A stretch of DNA of 64,000 nt from positions 5,084,001 to 5,148,000 of the forward strand of contig CM106586.1 in the NCBI GenBank assembly GCA_048013815.1, written 5' to 3'. This document shows, piece after piece, positions 61,069-64,000 of this stretch (positions are counted from its first letter, which is position 1; the number at the start of each line of letters is the position of its first letter). The position numbers and the translations under genes were made by a program. Origin of the DNA: Setoptus koraiensis. Lineage: Eukaryota; Arthropoda. The notes under the pieces are model-generated. The model saw only the letters and a list, made by a program, of their open reading frames with translations. It was not told the DNA's origin and searched no databases.

Positions 61069-61773
61069 AGTGTTGTCAACAGGATCCAATGACGGATGCC
61101 AATAAATAATAAAAGCTCGTAATAATACAATACAGTGAGATATGAATTTATATTGATCAAGGTGTTTAAATTTTCATTCGTATATTTGTTTCGTGAGATT
61201 GTTTAATGATATCTGAAATTATTCTGACAGGCTTGACCAAACTGGCGCCGGATTTGAATGACCAAAACACTTGATGGCGATGGAGGCGATCGTTAGCATT
61301 AGAAAAACTTGTTGGTCTAAATCACAATCTTGTAACATACAGTTCGACGTTCCTCATAAAAAGGTGAAAACTGGTCAACAGGGCAAAAAAAGAAATAATC
61401 AGCAATTCGCAACCAGATAAAATCCATCTTGGTTGATATTTTGTGAGAACTGTACCCGGGAGTTGTTGAGTGTTTGCACCTGGGATCGGAGCAGCCTAGA
61501 GTTGTATTCAAGGCGAGCGCCATCTGGTTCGAGATCATCACACACCCAAATGTTCTTTGTTGATTGCACGCTGCGTCGTGCGCTGCACAAATTCCAGGTT
61601 TCGTACCCATCGGGGGGAAGAGCAGGGTTTTTGCCCTTTTCAACACAATTGAGCAAGTTCAAAACTCGCGGTCAGTGTACTGCACAGAAGAAAGAATCGA
61701 ATCCTGTCCCCCGCAATTAAATTGTGGCAACCGAATCAAGTAATCGTCTGCCTCAGTGACTTCTAGTTATTAG
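61069..61773. promoter_or_regulatory. Divergent intergenic region between Rpt4 and E(z)
   Basis: About 700 bp separates the Rpt4 start codon from the probable E(z) leader, so the two genes probably share a bidirectional promoter. I see no TATA box in a convincing position. Short open frames here (for example 61399-61662 on the minus strand) have no recognisable domain. The right end is probably E(z) 5' UTR. Confidence 0.5.
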
Positions 61774-61830
61774 GTAAACTATATTATCATCAATTTATTT
61801 ATTATCCCATATTTATTTTCATCTCTGCAG
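61774..61830 (+). other. E(z): Probable 57-nt intron in the E(z) 5' UTR
   Basis: TAG|GTAAACT at 61773/61774 and a pyrimidine-rich acceptor TTTTCATCTCTGCAG ending at 61830 lie 20 nt before the start codon. The acceptor is strong; the donor is the best nearby choice but a more distant one is possible. Confidence 0.6.
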
Positions 61831-61850
61831 ATAAGCCCAAATAAAGAAGA

Positions 61851-64000
61851 ATGGCCGAGGATGGTTGGAAGAAACGTGTCCGTTGTGAGATATATCGTAT
61901 TATGAAATTGAAGAAATTACAACGTGATGAACTAGCCCAGAATGCATTCCTCGAGAATAAGAAAATCATCGCCAAATCAATTATTCAAAGAAACAAGTAT
62001 CTTAAAAGTTTACCTCAGATCCCCAACATAAAAATGGAAGACCCCGAGCATCATCCTGTAATGAAAAAAGCAAAAATCAAACAAATTGTCGATAGCAATA
62101 AGAGAGAGTCCCTGATCAATTATACATTACCAATTAGAACAATGTTCTCCGTTTTACCGATGCCAACAATGTATTCATGGGCCGAAATACAGAGAAACTT
62201 TTTAGCGGATGACGAAACTGTTCTTCACAACATACCATACATGGGTGACCATATACTTGATGAGGATCTCAATTTCATCGAGGAACTATTGGATAACTAC
62301 GATGGCAAAGTACATAGTGACAAAGAAAAATCAGAATTGACTGAGGATTTGTTTGTAGAAGTAATCAACGCCTTACTGAAGTATATAGAAGAAACTAAAG
62401 CAACTCAAGCTGCCAAAGCTGCCAACGCCAAAGTAAATCCCCCTACTCACGACTTGAAATTATCAAATGGCTCCTCTGCTTGTGTTACCAATGGCCACTC
62501 TCACACAAACGGTAACGGGTGCCATGCTAGTACTTCAGACTGTGCTAGTTCATCAACAAGTTCTGAATCAAAATCAGACAAATTGACTTACTCAGCTAGG
62601 AGAGATTCAACTTTGAGGCGCACCGCCGAACGACTTGCCAATATTTATTTGATTAGAGGCGAAGCCAACAGGCAACCACCGATAACACCCCCAGATCCTG
62701 ATCTCATGTTCGCCGCGATGTCAGCTGTACTACAGGATCAAGGTAATGCAGAGGACATCAAAGCGAAATATTATCGTCTTATCCGTCCACAACCTGATGA
62801 GCCTACGCCTCCACTGGAATCCAACCCGAACATAGATGGTGAAAAAGCACAATCTGCTTCGCGCGAGCAAACTATGCACTCTTTTCACACACTATTTTGC
62901 AGAAGATGCTATGAATATGATTGTTGTCTCCACCCGCCTATTAAATCTGTTCCTAGGAGAAATTACCGTAATAGTGAAGAACCAACTGAACCACATAAAT
63001 GTGAACAATGCCGAGCAAATGCTAACGAGTCGCTTAATGGTGGTGATGCTGGTGAAGACAGAAAAATTATAACCGACTTTAGTGATTGGACAGGCGCTGA
63101 AATGTCATTAGCGAGAGTTTTCAACACCGTTTATCGGAGTAATTACTGTATGATTGCAGAAGTAATAGAAACTAAGACATGTTCTCAAGTTCGGGACTTC
63201 ATTCTCAATGAAAATCTGAAAAAAGATGATAAGGACCAAACTGACAAATGTGATGTAGAGAGTCGTGCCAAAAAGAAGAGACGCCGCGCTTGGTCTCTCC
63301 ATCGTAGGAAACGACAAATTAAGCGTGAAGGGTCCCATAGTCACCTTAGGAATTATGTACCTTGCGATCATCCAGGAAAGCCATGTGATGCAGATTGCCC
63401 CTGCGTCAGCTCTCAAAACTTTTGTGAGAAGTATTGTAATTGCAGCCCGGATTGCCAGCATAGATTCCCGGGTTGTCGTTGTAAGGCTCAATGTAATACT
63501 AAACAATGCCCTTGCTATTTGGCCGTAAGAGAATGTGACGCCGATCTCTGTACTGCATGCGGTTCGGAACACACGCAATGTAGAAATGTTTGTATACAAA
63601 GAAGTTTGAAAAAGCATCTACTATTAGCTCCTTCGGACGTTGCCGGTTGGGGAATATTTTTGAAAGATGGTGCCTTAAGACATGAATTTATAAGTGAGTA
63701 TTGTGGCGAAATAATATCACAAGACGAAGCAGATCGCCGAGGAAAAGTATACGACAAATATGCATGTAGTTTTCTATTTAACTTGAACGACGAATATGTT
63801 GTGGATGCCACTAGGAAGGGCAACAAAATCAGATTTGCAAATCATTCTGTCAACCCCAATTGCTATGCGAAAGTCATGATGGTCAATGGAGATCACAGAA
63901 TCGGTATCTTCGCCAAACGACAAATATATGGAGGGGAGGAGCTATTTTTCGACTATCGTTACGGCCCGACTGAACAGCTTAAGTTCGTTGGTATAGAGCG
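61851..64000 (+). CDS. E(z): Enhancer of zeste, H3K27 methyltransferase of PRC2 (3' end cut by the window)
   Basis: An uninterrupted frame encodes 716 complete residues, catalytic subunit of Polycomb repressive complex 2, which trimethylates histone H3 Lys27. It starts MAEDGWKKRVRCEIYRIMKL. Visible landmarks are TVLHNIPYMGD and NYDGKVH (149-155) of the EED-binding half, HSFHTLFCRRC (343-353), and the SANT2-like segment DWTGAEMSLARVFNTVYRSN (from 412). The CXC domain runs from PCDHPGKPCD to CPCYLAVREC (504-570). The SET domain has AGWGIF (from 598), EYCGEIISQDEADRRGK, DKYACSF (Tyr637 equals human Tyr641), NHSVNPNC (664-671) and FFDYRYG. EZH2 ends about six residues after VGIER, so only the last few codons are missing. 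The disordered stretch between the Cys/His motif and SANT2 is much shorter than in human EZH2. There are no introns within the coding region shown. Confidence 0.97.
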   Translation, partial: MAEDGWKKRVRCEIYRIMKLKKLQRDELAQNAFLENKKIIAKSIIQRNKYLKSLPQIPNIKMEDPEHHPVMKKAKIKQIVDSNKRESLINYTLPIRTMFSVLPMPTMYSWAEIQRNFLADDETVLHNIPYMGDHILDEDLNFIEELLDNYDGKVHSDKEKSELTEDLFVEVINALLKYIEETKATQAAKAANAKVNPPTHDLKLSNGSSACVTNGHSHTNGNGCHASTSDCASSSTSSESKSDKLTYSARRDSTLRRTAERLANIYLIRGEANRQPPITPPDPDLMFAAMSAVLQDQGNAEDIKAKYYRLIRPQPDEPTPPLESNPNIDGEKAQSASREQTMHSFHTLFCRRCYEYDCCLHPPIKSVPRRNYRNSEEPTEPHKCEQCRANANESLNGGDAGEDRKIITDFSDWTGAEMSLARVFNTVYRSNYCMIAEVIETKTCSQVRDFILNENLKKDDKDQTDKCDVESRAKKKRRRAWSLHRRKRQIKREGSHSHLRNYVPCDHPGKPCDADCPCVSSQNFCEKYCNCSPDCQHRFPGCRCKAQCNTKQCPCYLAVRECDADLCTACGSEHTQCRNVCIQRSLKKHLLLAPSDVAGWGIFLKDGALRHEFISEYCGEIISQDEADRRGKVYDKYACSFLFNLNDEYVVDATRKGNKIRFANHSVNPNCYAKVMMVNGDHRIGIFAKRQIYGGEELFFDYRYGPTEQLKFVGIE

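Noticed and set aside
61525-61545. GGTTCGAGATC in the Rpt4/E(z) interval as a Pol III B box
   Set aside because: Only a partial match, no A box, no T-run at a suitable distance.
61399-61662. 87-codon minus-strand frame between Rpt4 and E(z)
   Set aside because: No recognisable domain and located in the shared promoter region; possibly a transcript leader, but nothing supports coding.

Overview
The window looks like nuclear DNA of a multicellular animal. It holds a discoidin domain receptor (DDR), an ELOVL fatty-acid elongase, the 26S proteasome ATPase Rpt4 and the Polycomb methyltransferase E(z)/EZH2. Introns have GT..AG borders, and the short ones are 57 and 108 nt. Protein style and gene architecture suggest an arthropod or related ecdysozoan, possibly a chelicerate, but nothing here fixes the species. 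CpG is abundant everywhere, so heavy germline methylation is unlikely.

Layout. A spliced DDR gene on the + strand accounts for most of the window. Its proposed first coding exon ends at 6642, and the discoidin-domain exons are 39370-39523, 50493-50730 and 55033-55183. A long last exon, 56366-59148, carries the rest of the ectodomain, the membrane span and a tail of about 408 residues. The exon phases agree throughout and the summed CDS (3822 nt from ATG 6147) is an exact multiple of three. The 32.7-kb first intron contains an intronless ELOVL gene (7891-8949, +) and a tRNA-Lys(UUU) gene (22551-22623, -). The rest of that intron, intron 2 (11 kb), intron 3 (4.3 kb) and the 5' flank are GC-rich, low-complexity DNA full of short tandem arrays, perfect inverted repeats and recurring palindromic words such as GGGGCCCC and TTACGTAA. 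I saw no transposon or viral protein there.

From about 57.7 kb the DNA becomes AT-richer and gene-dense. The DDR 3' end (AATAAA at 59547) converges on Rpt4 (- strand, two exons, 59809-61068). Rpt4 is divergent from E(z) (+ strand, ATG 61851), whose uninterrupted reading frame runs off the window a few codons before its expected stop.

The most interesting observation is that the DDR has intact discoidin and discoidin-like domains, a membrane span and a tyrosine-containing tail, but no tyrosine kinase domain. The frame ends just after a motif that resembles the segment preceding the kinase in other DDRs, and the following DNA is occupied by other genes. Two shRNA-like perfect hairpins in intron 2 are the next most interesting. 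The ORFs inside the GC-rich DNA look like by-products of composition and repeats, and I do not call them genes.
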